DNA of 64,000 nt from Streptomyces angustmyceticus (GCF_019933235.1 NZ_CP082945.1:5059501-5123500); one strand, 5' to 3'; shown: positions 43,853 to 52,970, counted from the stretch's first letter. Numbers and translations: made by a program. Notes: a model not told the origin generated them from the sequence alone.

Positions 43853-45403
43853 ATGAGCGCTGACCGTCCCCGCGGCACCGACCCCCACACCGACCCGGTC
43901 CCCGCCATCGGGGCCACCGGGACCACCGGGCCCGCCGGGGCCGCCACCGCCTCCGCGGCGCCCGCCCCGCCTGCCGCCACCACCCGGGCCGCCCCGCCCG
44001 ACGACCCCCGCCCCGCCGGCGGCATCCTCGGCCGGGAGTACCGGGCGCTCACCTTCGGGATCATTTCCGTGGTGTCGGTCGTCGCGTTCGAGGCGAGTGC
44101 GGTGAACACCGCGATGCCGGTTGCCGCCCGGGCCCTGGACGGCATCGGGCTGTACGCCTTCGGGTTCTCCGCGTACTTCACGGCGAGCCTGTTCGCGATG
44201 GCGCTGTCGGGGGAGTGGAGCGACCGGCACGGGCCGCTCGCGCCGCTGTTCGGCGGGATCGCCGCGTTCGGGGCGGGCCTGCTGGTCGCGGGCGGGGCGC
44301 AGAGCATGGGGATGTTCGTCGCGGGCCGCGGCGTGCAGGGCATCGGCGGCGGGCTTGTGGTGGTCGCGCTGTACGTGGTCGTCGGCCGGGCCTACCCGGA
44401 GCGGCTGCGGCCGTCGATCATGGCGTCGTTCTCGGCGGCCTGGGTGGTGCCGGTGATCGTCGGCCCGCTGGTCGCCGGAACCGTCACCGAACAGCTCGGC
44501 TGGCGCTGGGTCTTCCTCGCCATCCCCGTGCTGATACTCCTGCCGCTCGCGGTGATGCTGCCCGCGCTGCGCAAGCTGCCCGCTGCGCCGGGCCCGCGCG
44601 GCGGCGTGCGGCAGGTGCTGGGCAACCGGCGCTGCCTGCTCGCGCTGGCCGTCGCCGTGGGGGCCTGTCTGCTGCAGTACGCGGGGCAGCGGCCGGACTG
44701 GTGGGCGCTGCTGCCCGCGGCCGCCGGGCTGGCCCTGCTGGCGCCGGGCATCGTGCGGCTGCTGCCCCGCGGCACGTTCCGCGCCGGCCGCGGCCTGCCG
44801 AGCGTGGTGCTGATGCGCGGCCTGGCCGCGGGGGCGCTGGTCGCCGCCGAGAGCTTCATCCCGCTGATGCTGGTCACCCAGCGCGGACTGTCCCCGACCC
44901 TCGCCGGCCTCTCCCTCACCGGCGGCGGCCTGACCTGGGCGCTGGGCTCGTACGTGCAGAGCCGGCCGCGCCTGGAGCCGCACCGGGAGCGGCTGATGGG
45001 CCTGGGCATGGTGCTGCTGGCGGCGGCCATCGTGACGGTGCCGCTGGCGCTGCTCGACGGGGTGCCCGTCGCGATCGTGGCCGTGGCCTGGGCGGTCGGC
45101 GGGTTCGGGATGGGCCTGAACATCTCCAGCGGCGGCGTCCTGCTCCTGAAGCTCTCCCGCCCCGAGGAGGCGGGCACCAACTCCGCGTCCCTGCAGATGT
45201 CGGACGCGCTGGGAAACGTCACGTTCGTCGGCCTCAGCGGGGCCCTGTTCGTGGCCTTCGGCGGAGGCGCGATCGTCACCCACGCCCCCACCCTCACCGC
45301 CGCGCCCGGCCCGGCGAGCCACCCCGCGGCGTTCGTCGCCGTCTTCGCGACGATGACCTTCGTCGCACTCGCGGGGGCGGCCGTGACGAGGCGCCTCCGT
45401 TAG
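43853..45403 (+). CDS. MFS transporter, DHA2-like
   Basis: 516-residue major facilitator with a Pro/Ala/Thr-rich cytoplasmic N-terminal extension of about 60 residues and about 12-14 hydrophobic helices. The motif-A equivalent is SGEWSDRHGPLAPL, and motif-C-like SAAWVVPVIVGPLVAGTVTE suggests an exporter. The substrate is unknown. A leaderless ATG start is supported by the -10 box. It is divergent from the alpha/beta hydrolase, with which it might share regulation. The final helix and RRLR end are followed by the repeat-containing gap. Confidence 0.83.
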   Translation: MSADRPRGTDPHTDPVPAIGATGTTGPAGAATASAAPAPPAATTRAAPPDDPRPAGGILGREYRALTFGIISVVSVVAFEASAVNTAMPVAARALDGIGLYAFGFSAYFTASLFAMALSGEWSDRHGPLAPLFGGIAAFGAGLLVAGGAQSMGMFVAGRGVQGIGGGLVVVALYVVVGRAYPERLRPSIMASFSAAWVVPVIVGPLVAGTVTEQLGWRWVFLAIPVLILLPLAVMLPALRKLPAAPGPRGGVRQVLGNRRCLLALAVAVGACLLQYAGQRPDWWALLPAAAGLALLAPGIVRLLPRGTFRAGRGLPSVVLMRGLAAGALVAAESFIPLMLVTQRGLSPTLAGLSLTGGGLTWALGSYVQSRPRLEPHRERLMGLGMVLLAAAIVTVPLALLDGVPVAIVAVAWAVGGFGMGLNISSGGVLLLKLSRPEEAGTNSASLQMSDALGNVTFVGLSGALFVAFGGGAIVTHAPTLTAAPGPASHPAAFVAVFATMTFVALAGAAVTRRLR

Positions 45404-45493
45404 CGTTCCGCTGTGCTTTGCTGCCGGCCCACGTGGCTGGCTTTCCCGCCGTTGCTCCCCCACTGCCTTAAGGGCGTGGGAGGTACCCCCACG

Positions 45494-45611
45494 CGGCGGG
45501 CGGGGTCCGCTGCGCGGGGCTGTGGGTGCGGTGACGGACCTCCGGGGCCTGGTGTGTGGACTGCTTCGCTTTACGTCCACACACCAGGCCCCTCCGGCCC
45601 GTCCCCTCCCG
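45494..45611 (+). repeat. Structured element copy A
   Basis: Conserved left flank (GGTCCGCTGCGCGGGGCTGT, then GGTGCGGTGACGG) leads to an 18-bp perfect stem (45544-45561 with 45575-45592) with loop TGCTTCGCTTTAC (45562-45574). The right flank is TCCGGCCCGTCCCCTCCCG. GGCTTTCCCGCCG at 45439-45451 is shared with copy B further out. Confidence 0.85.
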
Positions 45612-45770
45612 TGGGTGAGTGAAGTGATCGTGGGTGGGGGCGGGCGTCGATCACAGCCAATTCCCTGCGCCGCAGCCATTTCCCTATGCCCACGGCCGTT
45701 TCCCCACGCCCACAACGCGCACCGGACCACCGAGGTCCACCCCCACCGGCCTTCTTTCCACCCCCCTCAA

Positions 45771-45891
45771 CGGGAGGGGACGGGCCGGAGCGGGTGGGGT
45801 GCCGGACGTAAAGCGAAGCAGTCCGGCACCCCACCCGCGCAGGCCCGTCACCGCACCCCGACAGCCCCGCGCAGCGGACCCCGCCCGCCGC
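45771..45891 (-). repeat. Structured element copy B (inverted)
   Basis: Inverted copy of the element at 45494-45611. The flanks and the 13-nt loop (45808-45820) are the same when read on the minus strand. The 18-bp stem (45790-45807 with 45821-45838) has a different sequence that still pairs perfectly. The outer GGCTTTCCCGCCG is at 45949-45961 on the minus strand. Confidence 0.85.
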
Positions 45892-46038
45892 CAGGCGCCA
45901 CGCCGGGCGCACCCGCGCAGCGGGGCGAAACACGGCGAGCCCCCAGCACGGCGGGAAAGCCGACACCGTGGGACCCCGGCCAAGCGCAGCGGATAGGCTG
46001 ACGCGGTTGCCGATCGCCGACCCCAGCCGACGGAGACC

Positions 46039-47835
46039 GTGACTACCACCACCAGCGCCACCAATAACCACCACCTGTCCCCGGCTTTTCCGGGGCGGGC
46101 CCCTTGGGGTACCGCGAACAAGCTGCGTGCCTGGCAGCAGGCGGCCATGGACCGCTACATCCAGACGCAGCCCAGAGACTTCCTCGCCGTCGCGACGCCG
46201 GGCGCCGGCAAGACGACCTTCGCGCTCACGCTCGCCTCGTGGCTGCTGCACCATCACGTCGTGCAGCAGGTGACGGTCGTCGCGCCGACCGAGCACCTGA
46301 AGAAGCAGTGGGCGGAGGCGGCGGCCCGGATAGGGATCAAGCTCGACCCGGAGTACAGCGCCGGGCCGCTGGGCCGCGAGTACCACGGTGTCGCGGTCAC
46401 CTACGCGGGTGTGGGCGTCCGGCCCATGCTGCACCGCAACCGCATCGAGCAGCGCAAGACGCTGGTGATCCTCGACGAGATCCACCACGCCGGCGACTCG
46501 AAGTCGTGGGGCGAGGCGTGTCTGGAGGCGTTCGAGCCCGCGACGCGCCGGCTGGCGCTGACCGGTACGCCCTTCCGCTCCGACACCAACCCGATCCCGT
46601 TCGTGACCTACGAGGAGGGCAACGACGGCATCCGGCGCTCCTCGGCCGACTACACCTACGGCTACGGCAACGCGCTGGGCGACGGCGTGGTCCGGCCGGT
46701 CATCTTCCTCTCGTACAGCGGCAACATGCGCTGGCGGACGAAGGCGGGCGACGAGATCGCGGCCCGGCTAGGCGAGCCGATGACCAAGGACGCGGTGTCG
46801 CAGGCGTGGCGTACCGCGTTGGATCCGCGCGGCGAGTGGATGCCGAACGTGCTGCGCGCCGCCGACCAGCGGCTGAGCGAGGTCCGCAAGTCCATCCCGG
46901 ACGCCGGGGCGCTGGTGATCGCCTCAGACCAGGAGCAGGCGCGGGCGTACGCCAAGCTGATCCGGGAGATCACCGGGGAGGGCGCCACGCTGGTGCTGTC
47001 CGACGACTCCGGGGCCTCGCAGCGCATCGACGACTTCGCGCACTCCCAGGACCGCTGGATGGTCGCGGTCCGGATGGTGTCCGAGGGGGTCGACGTGCCG
47101 CGGCTGGCGGTCGGGGTGTACGCCACCACGATCTCGACGCCGCTGTTCTTCGCCCAGGCCGTGGGGCGTTTCGTGCGTTCCCGTAAGCGCGGCGAGACCG
47201 CCTCGGTGTTCCTGCCCACCGTCCCGATGCTGCTCGGCTTCGCCAACGAGATGGAGGTCGAGCGCGACCACGTCCTGGACAAGCCGAAGAAGGACGGGGA
47301 GGAGGACCCGTACGCCGAATCCGAGAAGGAGATGGAGGAGGCGAACAAGGAGCAGGACGAGGACACCGGCGAGCAGGAGCAGTTCTCGTTCGAGGCGCTG
47401 GAGTCGGAGGCGGTCTTCGACCGGGTGCTCTACGACGGTGCCGAGTTCGGGATGCAGGCCCACGCGGGCAGCGAGGAGGAGCAGGACTACCTCGGCATCC
47501 CCGGGCTGCTGGAGCCGGACCAGGTGCAGATGCTGCTGCAGAAGCGGCAGGCCCGGCAGATCGCGCACAGCAAGAAGCGGCCGGACGAGGAGGCCGACCT
47601 GCTGGAGCTGCCGGCCGAGCGGCGCCCGGTGGTCACGCACAAGGAGCTGCTGGAGCTCAGGAAACAGCTGAACACGCTGGTGGGGGCGTATGTCCACCAG
47701 AGCGGGAAGCCGCACGGCGTGATCCACACCGAGCTGCGGCGGGTGTGCGGCGGGCCGCCGAGCGCGGAGGCCACCGCCGGGCAGCTGAACGAGCGGATCA
47801 AGAAGGTACGGGAGTGGGCCACGCGGATGCGGTGA
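46039..47835 (+). CDS. SF2 DEAD/DEAH-type helicase
   Basis: 598-residue superfamily 2 helicase. Motif I is VATPGAGKTTFAL, motif II DEIHHA, motif III LTGTPFRSD, and a C-terminal RecA lobe carries motif V/VI-like MVSEGVDVPRLAV and QAVGRFVRSRKRG. An acidic Glu-rich insert (EKEMEEANKEQDEDTGEQEQ) lies near residue 430. It resembles the Rad25/XPB-like helicases of actinobacteria. The GTG start has ACGGAG upstream, and a -10 TAGGCT predicts a leader of about 30 nt. DNA repair or RNA handling is possible; the substrate is unknown. Confidence 0.9.
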   Translation: MTTTTSATNNHHLSPAFPGRAPWGTANKLRAWQQAAMDRYIQTQPRDFLAVATPGAGKTTFALTLASWLLHHHVVQQVTVVAPTEHLKKQWAEAAARIGIKLDPEYSAGPLGREYHGVAVTYAGVGVRPMLHRNRIEQRKTLVILDEIHHAGDSKSWGEACLEAFEPATRRLALTGTPFRSDTNPIPFVTYEEGNDGIRRSSADYTYGYGNALGDGVVRPVIFLSYSGNMRWRTKAGDEIAARLGEPMTKDAVSQAWRTALDPRGEWMPNVLRAADQRLSEVRKSIPDAGALVIASDQEQARAYAKLIREITGEGATLVLSDDSGASQRIDDFAHSQDRWMVAVRMVSEGVDVPRLAVGVYATTISTPLFFAQAVGRFVRSRKRGETASVFLPTVPMLLGFANEMEVERDHVLDKPKKDGEEDPYAESEKEMEEANKEQDEDTGEQEQFSFEALESEAVFDRVLYDGAEFGMQAHAGSEEEQDYLGIPGLLEPDQVQMLLQKRQARQIAHSKKRPDEEADLLELPAERRPVVTHKELLELRKQLNTLVGAYVHQSGKPHGVIHTELRRVCGGPPSAEATAGQLNERIKKVREWATRMR

Positions 47836-48220
47836 GCCGCCCGTGGCCCGTGGGGGCGGTGCGCCGGTGGGACGGCGCGCCGCCCCCGCTGTCGTTCCCG
47901 GTGCGCGGACCCCGTCGTCGTCCGGCCGCGGGCCCGGCGCCCTCGCCCAAATCGCCCGCACCATCCTGTAGCCCTACCTGAAACACAACGGGACCTTCTG
48001 GACGGACCTACGGGGATATTCCGGGCGGGGGAGCCCGGATTCTGGACGGACTCTTCCGCTCACCGGACCGGCTCGCTACTGTCCCGGTCACGCACACGCC
48101 CCGTGGCAGCGCCGCCGCGGAGCGCAGCCGGTTGCCATGCGGCCGGCGGCCTCTAGCGCGCGCTGCTCCGGGACCCGCAGCGCGTCGCGTCCGAGGGCCG
48201 CCACTCACCCAGGAGGCGTC
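47836..48220 (+). other. Intergenic region upstream of IclR gene
   Basis: 385 bp without a gene. It contains two direct repeats TTCTGGACGGA (47996-48006 and 48040-48050) flanking a CCGGGC/GCCCGG hairpin, then a TACTGT -10-like box near 48076. The repeats are candidate binding sites for the IclR protein. Confidence 0.45.
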
Positions 48221-48862
48221 GTGACCGCAGAGACCTCCCAGACACTCGACAGAGGGCTGCGTGTCCTCAAACTGCTCGCGGACACCGACCACGGGCTGAC
48301 CGTCACCGAGCTGTCCCACAAGCTCGGCGTCAACCGCACCGTGGTCTACCGCCTGCTGGCCACACTGGAGCAGCACGCCCTGGTGCGCCGCGACATAGGC
48401 GGCCGGGCCCGGGTCGGGCTGGGCGTGCTGCGCCTGGGCCGCCAGGTCCATCCGCTGGTCAGGGAGGCCGCACTGCCCGCGCTGCGCTCGCTCGCCGAGG
48501 ACGTGGGGGCCACCGCGCACCTCACCCTCGTCGACGGCACGGAAGCGCTGGCCGTCGCCGTGGTGGAGCCGACCTGGACCGACTACCACGTGGCCTACCG
48601 GGCCGGGTTCCGTCACCCGCTGGACCGGGGGGCGGCCGGCCGGGCGATCCTCAAGGCCCGGCAGGGGCGCCTCCAGGACGCCGGACTCGCCCTGACGCAC
48701 GGGGAGTTGGAGGCCGGTGCGAGCGGCGCGGCGGCGCCGCTGCTCGGGGTGAGCGGCATCGAGGGGAGCGTGGGCGTGGTGATGCTCACGGACAGCGTCT
48801 CCGAGCGGATCGGACCGCGGGTGGTCGACGCGGCCCGGGAGGTGTCGGAAGCGCTGCGCTGA
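48221..48862 (+). CDS. IclR-family transcriptional regulator
   Basis: 213-residue regulator. The winged helix-turn-helix occupies the first 65 residues (TLDRGLRVLKLLADTDHGLT, VTELSHKLGVNRTVVYRLLA), followed by an IclR effector domain (GVLRLGRQVHPLVREAALPA, ATAHLTLVDGTEALAVAVV, HPLDRGAAGRAIL). It is slightly short at its C-terminus (the family is usually ~250). GTG 48221 follows AGGAGG by 5 nt. Stands alone between the helicase and the S16 protease. Target genes cannot be told; autoregulation through the direct repeats is an inference. Confidence 0.87.
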   Translation: MTAETSQTLDRGLRVLKLLADTDHGLTVTELSHKLGVNRTVVYRLLATLEQHALVRRDIGGRARVGLGVLRLGRQVHPLVREAALPALRSLAEDVGATAHLTLVDGTEALAVAVVEPTWTDYHVAYRAGFRHPLDRGAAGRAILKARQGRLQDAGLALTHGELEAGASGAAAPLLGVSGIEGSVGVVMLTDSVSERIGPRVVDAAREVSEALR

Positions 48863-48948
48863 GGCCCCGGGGGCCACGGGGTGTGAAGGGGCGGTGGCCG
48901 TGTGGTGAGGCGGCAGCGCCGTGCGGCCCTGGTGGGGCGGGGGTCAAT

Positions 48949-48954
48949 TAGGCT
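48949..48954 (+). promoter_or_regulatory. -10 box TAGGCT, leaderless S16 protease gene
   Basis: TAGGCT in an ATTAGGCT context ends 6 nt before GTG 48961. Confidence 0.5.
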
Positions 48955-48960
48955 GGCTGA

Positions 48961-49740
48961 GTGTCCTCACGCACCCGTGCCCTGGCGGTCTGCTCCGCCC
49001 TCGTCCTGGCCCTCGTTCTCACGGCGCTCCTCGCCCCGCTGCCGTTCGCTGTCGCCTATCCGGGCATGACGGCGAACGTCCTCGGCGACGACAAGGGCAA
49101 ACCGGTGATCACCATCACCGGCGCCGGGACCCGCAAGACGAGCGGGCAGCTGCGGATGACCTCGATCGTCGCCACCGGCCCGGACGCCTCCGTCCACCTG
49201 CCGGACCTCATCGAGGGCTGGTTCCGCACGGACGAGGCCGTGATGCCGCGCGAGGCCGTCTACCCGGTGGGCAACAACACCGAGGAGATCGCCGAGCACA
49301 ACGCGAAGCAGATGGCCCAGTCCCAGGACACCGCCACCAGCGCCGCGCTCGGGCAGCTCGGCAGGTCCACCAAGGACATCAAGGTCAAGCTGAGCCTCGC
49401 GGACGTCGGCGGCCCGAGCGCCGGCCTGATGTTCGCCCTGGGCATCGTCGACAAGCTGGACGGCGACGGCGCGGGCCACGACCTGACCGGCGGGCGCACC
49501 GTCGCCGGCACGGGGACCATCACCGCGGACGGCAAGGTCGGCGCGGTGGGCGGGGTCCCGCTGAAGACGCAGGCCGCGCACCGCGACGGCGCCTCGGTCT
49601 TCCTGGTCCCGCGCAAGGAGTGCACCGACGCGCGGGCGGAGCTGCCGAAGGGGATGCGGCTGGTCCCGGTCACGACGCTCGACAGCGCGGTGGACGCGCT
49701 GAAGGCGCTGCGGACCGGGGGGCCGGTTCCGCACTGCTGA
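48961..49740 (+). CDS. Secreted Lon-like (S16) protease without ATPase domain
   Basis: 259-residue protein with an N-terminal signal/anchor helix (ALAVCSALVLALVLTALLAP) and a Lon proteolytic domain. The Ser-Lys dyad is S153 in GGPSAGLMFAL and K202 in VPLKTQAAH, with the characteristic ADGKVGAVGGV between. The N-terminal domain resembles that of YlbL-type proteases (TSGQLRMTSIVA, YPVGNNTEEIAEHNAKQMAQ). The PDZ domain usually placed before S16 in YlbL is not apparent, and there is no AAA+ module. It acts outside the membrane, ATP-independently. Probably leaderless GTG start. Confidence 0.85.
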   Translation: MSSRTRALAVCSALVLALVLTALLAPLPFAVAYPGMTANVLGDDKGKPVITITGAGTRKTSGQLRMTSIVATGPDASVHLPDLIEGWFRTDEAVMPREAVYPVGNNTEEIAEHNAKQMAQSQDTATSAALGQLGRSTKDIKVKLSLADVGGPSAGLMFALGIVDKLDGDGAGHDLTGGRTVAGTGTITADGKVGAVGGVPLKTQAAHRDGASVFLVPRKECTDARAELPKGMRLVPVTTLDSAVDALKALRTGGPVPHC

Positions 49741-49837
49741 ATCCGTACGGCCGACTGCTGCTCCCGTACGGCCGCTCCCACCGGGGAGCGGGCCGCTGCC
49801 GGGGCCGGAGCCCCGCGCGCGTCCGGCCCGCCCGGCC

Positions 49838-50854
49838 TCAGCCCTCCTTGATGAAGCCCTCCTGGATCAGCCAGTTCTTCGCGACCTCGTGCGGGTCCTC
49901 GCCGTCCACGTCGACCTTGCGGTTGAGCTCCTGGGCGACGGTGTTGTCGAGGGCCTTGGTCACCGGGGCCAGGACCTCGGCCATCGCCGGGTACTTCTTC
50001 AGGGCCTCGGCGTTGATCTCGGGGGCGACGTTGTAGTTGGGGAAGAAGTGCTTGTCGTCGGCGAGGACGTGCAGGTGCATCGCCTTGATCCGGCCGTCGG
50101 TGGTGAAGACCTCGCCGAACGCGCAGGTGCCCTTCTCCGTCTCGGTGTAGACGACGCCGCCGGTCATCTTGCGGATGTTGGCCGACGGCACGTTCATGCC
50201 GTACGCCCGCGCCATGCCCGGCAGGCCGTCGTTGCGGGTGGCGAACTCGTTCTCCACGCACATCGTGACGGCGCCGGGGTTCTTGTGCGACAGCGCCGCG
50301 ACGTCCGAGAGGTCGCGCACCGCCAGCTTCTTGTAGTTCGCGGAGTTCAGCGCCAGCGCGTAGGTGTTGTTCAGCCGGGAGGCCGGGAGCCAGACGATGC
50401 CGTTCTTCCGGTCCTCGGCACGGACCGCCTCCCACTGCTTGCGCGGATCCACGATCGGCTTGGTGTGGCCGAGGTAGGTGATCCAGCCGGTGCCGGTGTA
50501 CTCGTACGCGGCGTCCGCCGTACCGGACTTGACGGCCTCCCGGGCGCCGATCGAGCCCTGGATGCTGGTCTTGTCGATGACCTTGGCGCCCGCCGCCTCG
50601 AAGACGATGCCCATCATCTGGCCGAGGACGATCTGCTCGGTGAACTCCTTGGAGGTCACGGTCAGCTGCGCCCCGGTGAGCGGCCTGCCCTGGTAGCCGG
50701 CCTTCGGCCCCGGCAGCACGGTGTCGCTCATCGCGCTGCCGCTGACCAGGCCGCAGGCGCTGAGCAGGGTGGCGAACAGGACGAGCAGGAGGCGGGAGCC
50801 CCGGCGTCTTTCGGGGCGGCGGCGCGGGGCCGGACACGGGTGGTTCCTCATCAT
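49838..50854 (-). CDS. Osmoprotectant ABC transporter substrate-binding lipoprotein
   Basis: 338-residue lipoprotein of the OpuAC/ProX (glycine betaine/choline-binding) family. A signal peptide ends with the lipobox LLSAC. The body contains LTVTSKEFTEQIVLGQMMGI, then AYEYTGTGWITYLGH and ALALNSANYKKL. ATG 50854 overlaps the stop of the preceding permease gene (ATGA), with GGAGG 7 nt upstream. It is last in a four-gene transporter operon: permease, ATPase, permease, binding protein. Binds quaternary ammonium compounds outside the membrane; the exact ligand is unknown. Confidence 0.9.
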   Translation of the reverse strand: MMRNHPCPAPRRRPERRRGSRLLLVLFATLLSACGLVSGSAMSDTVLPGPKAGYQGRPLTGAQLTVTSKEFTEQIVLGQMMGIVFEAAGAKVIDKTSIQGSIGAREAVKSGTADAAYEYTGTGWITYLGHTKPIVDPRKQWEAVRAEDRKNGIVWLPASRLNNTYALALNSANYKKLAVRDLSDVAALSHKNPGAVTMCVENEFATRNDGLPGMARAYGMNVPSANIRKMTGGVVYTETEKGTCAFGEVFTTDGRIKAMHLHVLADDKHFFPNYNVAPEINAEALKKYPAMAEVLAPVTKALDNTVAQELNRKVDVDGEDPHEVAKNWLIQEGFIKEG

Positions 50855-51735
50855 GCCGTCGCCTCCAGTCCGCGCGGCCGCAGCAGGAGTTCGGCCAGCG
50901 ACGCCAGCCACTCGACCAGCAGGGCGAGCGCCACGGTCAGCACCGAACCGAGGATCAGGACGGGCATGCGCTGGGTGACGATGCCCGCCGAGATCAGGTC
51001 GCCGAGGCCGCCGCCCCCGCCGAAGGTGGCCAGCGTCGCGGTGCCGACGTTCAGCACCAGCGCGGTGCGGACGCCGGCCAGGATCAGCGGTACGGCCAGC
51101 GGGAGTTCGACCTTGGTCAGCACCCCCGTGGGGGACATCCCGATGCCGCGGGCCGCCTCGGTCAGCGTCGGCTCGATGCCGCGCAGCCCGGCGATGGTGT
51201 TGGCGAGGACCGGCAGCACGGCGTAGATGACCATGCCGACGATCGCCGAACGGGGCCCGATGCCCAGCCAGATGACCAGCAGGATCAGCAGACCCAGGGC
51301 CGGGACGGCCTGCCCGAGGTTGGCGAAGGCCATGGCGACGGGGGTGGCCCGGCGCAGCTTGGACCGGGTCAGCGCGATGCCCAGCGGAATCGCGATGATC
51401 AGCACGAAGAAGGTGGAGACGGCGGTGAGATAGATGTGCTGCCGCAGAGCCAGCCACACCTTGCCGTTGTCGACCGCCTGGTGGGCGATCGAGTCCAGGC
51501 GGGCGCCGCGGAACCACAGCCAGGTGGCGAGCAGCGCGAGCACCAGGAAGGCCGGCATGAAGGTCCACTTCTGCCAGCTGATCCGGCGCGCTCCCCGGGC
51601 GGCGGAGGGGACGGGCGCCTCACCGGCCGCGTCCTCCCGCTCCGCCATCTCGACGTCGTCGCGGACTGCGAAGCCCTCGTGGTCGCTGGGCGGCCGCCCC
51701 CCGCGGTGCGGGCTGCTCCCGTCGCGGGGGCTCAT
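50851..51735 (-). CDS. Osmoprotectant ABC transporter permease
   Basis: 294-residue permease of the ProW/OpuCB type. A charged cytoplasmic N-terminal extension of about 50 residues precedes six predicted helices. The EAA loop, which contacts the ATPase, is seen at LTEAARGIGMSPTGVLTKVE, with LPLAVPLILAGVRTA following. Both its start and its stop overlap neighbouring genes by ATGA, showing tight translational coupling in the operon. A second, shorter permease is encoded upstream, so the transporter uses a heterodimeric channel. Confidence 0.91.
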   Translation of the reverse strand: MSPRDGSSPHRGGRPPSDHEGFAVRDDVEMAEREDAAGEAPVPSAARGARRISWQKWTFMPAFLVLALLATWLWFRGARLDSIAHQAVDNGKVWLALRQHIYLTAVSTFFVLIIAIPLGIALTRSKLRRATPVAMAFANLGQAVPALGLLILLVIWLGIGPRSAIVGMVIYAVLPVLANTIAGLRGIEPTLTEAARGIGMSPTGVLTKVELPLAVPLILAGVRTALVLNVGTATLATFGGGGGLGDLISAGIVTQRMPVLILGSVLTVALALLVEWLASLAELLLRPRGLEATA

Positions 51736-52970
51736 GCCTCCATGCCTTCCTGTTCCAGCTGCGTCTGGCGGGCGCGCTGTTCCCGGAGCTGGTGCTGGTG
51801 CTCCAGGGCCTCCATCCGGTCCGCCTCCAGCAGTTCCTGGACGTTGTTCATCAGCGTCTCCATGTCGACCACGCCGATGTACTCGCCGCGCCGCCCGGTG
51901 ACCGAGACCCGGCCGGCGCTGTCGGTGAGCACCGCCTCCAGCGCGTCGCGCAGGGTCGCGTCCCGGGTCACGGTGTGCTGGACCGGGGTCCCGGCCCGCG
52001 CCAGCGACTCCTTGGCCAGGGCCAGGTCGCCGCGGCGCAGCCACTTGTACGGGCGGCGGTTGGGGTCCAGCAGCAGCAGTTCGTTGTGGGAGCCGGAGCG
52101 CAGCCGGTCGAAGATGGACTCCAGCGGGTCGTCGATCCGGGCGGTGGGGAAGTCGACCACGCCCACGTCCCGTACCCGGGTGAGGTTGAGCCGTTTGAGC
52201 GCCGCCCCCGCACCGACGAAGCCCGAGACGAAGTCGTCGGACGGGTTGGTGAGGATGGCCTCGGGGGTGTCGAACTGGGCGATGTGCGAGCGCTCGCGGA
52301 GCACCGCGATCCGGTCGCCGATCTTGATCGCCTCGTCGAAGTCGTGGGTGACGAAGCAGATGGTCTTGTGCAGCTCGTGCTGGAGCCGGATCAGCTCGTC
52401 CTGGAGGTGGTCGCGGGTGATCGGGTCGACGGCGCCGAACGGCTCGTCCATCAGCAGGACGGGCGGGTCGGCGGCGAGGGCGCGGGCCACCCCGACGCGC
52501 TGCTGCTGGCCGCCGGAGAGCTGGCGCGGATAGCGGCCGTGGAACTCGCCCGGGTCCAGGCCGACCAGGTCGAGCATCTCCTCGACCCGGTTCCTGGTCT
52601 TCGCGGCGGACCAGCCGATCATCTTCGGGACCAGGGCGATGTTCTGGGCGACCGTCATGTGCGGGAAGAGGCCGGACGCCTGGATGGCGTAGCCGATCTT
52701 GCGGCGCAGCTTGACCGGGTCCATGTCGGTGACGTCCTCGTCGCCGATCCGGATCCGTCCGGAGGACGGCTCGATCAGACGGTTGATCATCTTCAGGGTG
52801 GTGGACTTGCCGCACCCCGAGGGCCCCACGAGGATCACGATCTCGCCGGCCTTGATCTCCATGTTGACGTTGTCCACCGCGGGGACGGGGTTGCCCGGGT
52901 AGACCTTCGTCAGGTTCTCCAGATGGATCCTCGCCCCGGTGGTGGCGGCGTTCTCGGGCGTCTCAGGCAC
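51732..52970 (-). CDS. Osmoprotectant ABC transporter ATPase with CBS domain
   Basis: 412-residue ATPase of the OpuCA/ProV type. Walker A is GPSGCGKSTTLKMI, the signature is QLSGGQQQRVGVARALAAD, and Walker B is VLLMDEPFGAVDP. The C-terminal ~130 residues contain CBS-like sequence (PVQHTVTRDATLRDALEAVL, YIGVVDMETLMNN), the module that senses ionic strength in OpuA, and end in a Gln/Glu-rich tail. The GTG start follows AGGGGG. It overlaps the upstream permease gene by 8 bp and the downstream permease gene by 4 bp. Confidence 0.93.
   Translation of the reverse strand: MPETPENAATTGARIHLENLTKVYPGNPVPAVDNVNMEIKAGEIVILVGPSGCGKSTTLKMINRLIEPSSGRIRIGDEDVTDMDPVKLRRKIGYAIQASGLFPHMTVAQNIALVPKMIGWSAAKTRNRVEEMLDLVGLDPGEFHGRYPRQLSGGQQQRVGVARALAADPPVLLMDEPFGAVDPITRDHLQDELIRLQHELHKTICFVTHDFDEAIKIGDRIAVLRERSHIAQFDTPEAILTNPSDDFVSGFVGAGAALKRLNLTRVRDVGVVDFPTARIDDPLESIFDRLRSGSHNELLLLDPNRRPYKWLRRGDLALAKESLARAGTPVQHTVTRDATLRDALEAVLTDSAGRVSVTGRRGEYIGVVDMETLMNNVQELLEADRMEALEHQHQLREQRARQTQLEQEGMEA

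Larger units (their letters stand above)
45404..46038. other. Gene-free region with paired hairpin elements
   Basis: About 635 bp with no credible gene, built mostly from two inverted copies of the hairpin element listed next. The spacer between them (45612-45770) is C-rich with repeats of the type CCATTTCCC/CCGTTTCCCC. TAGGCT at 45996-46001 is a probable -10 for the helicase gene. Confidence 0.65.
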
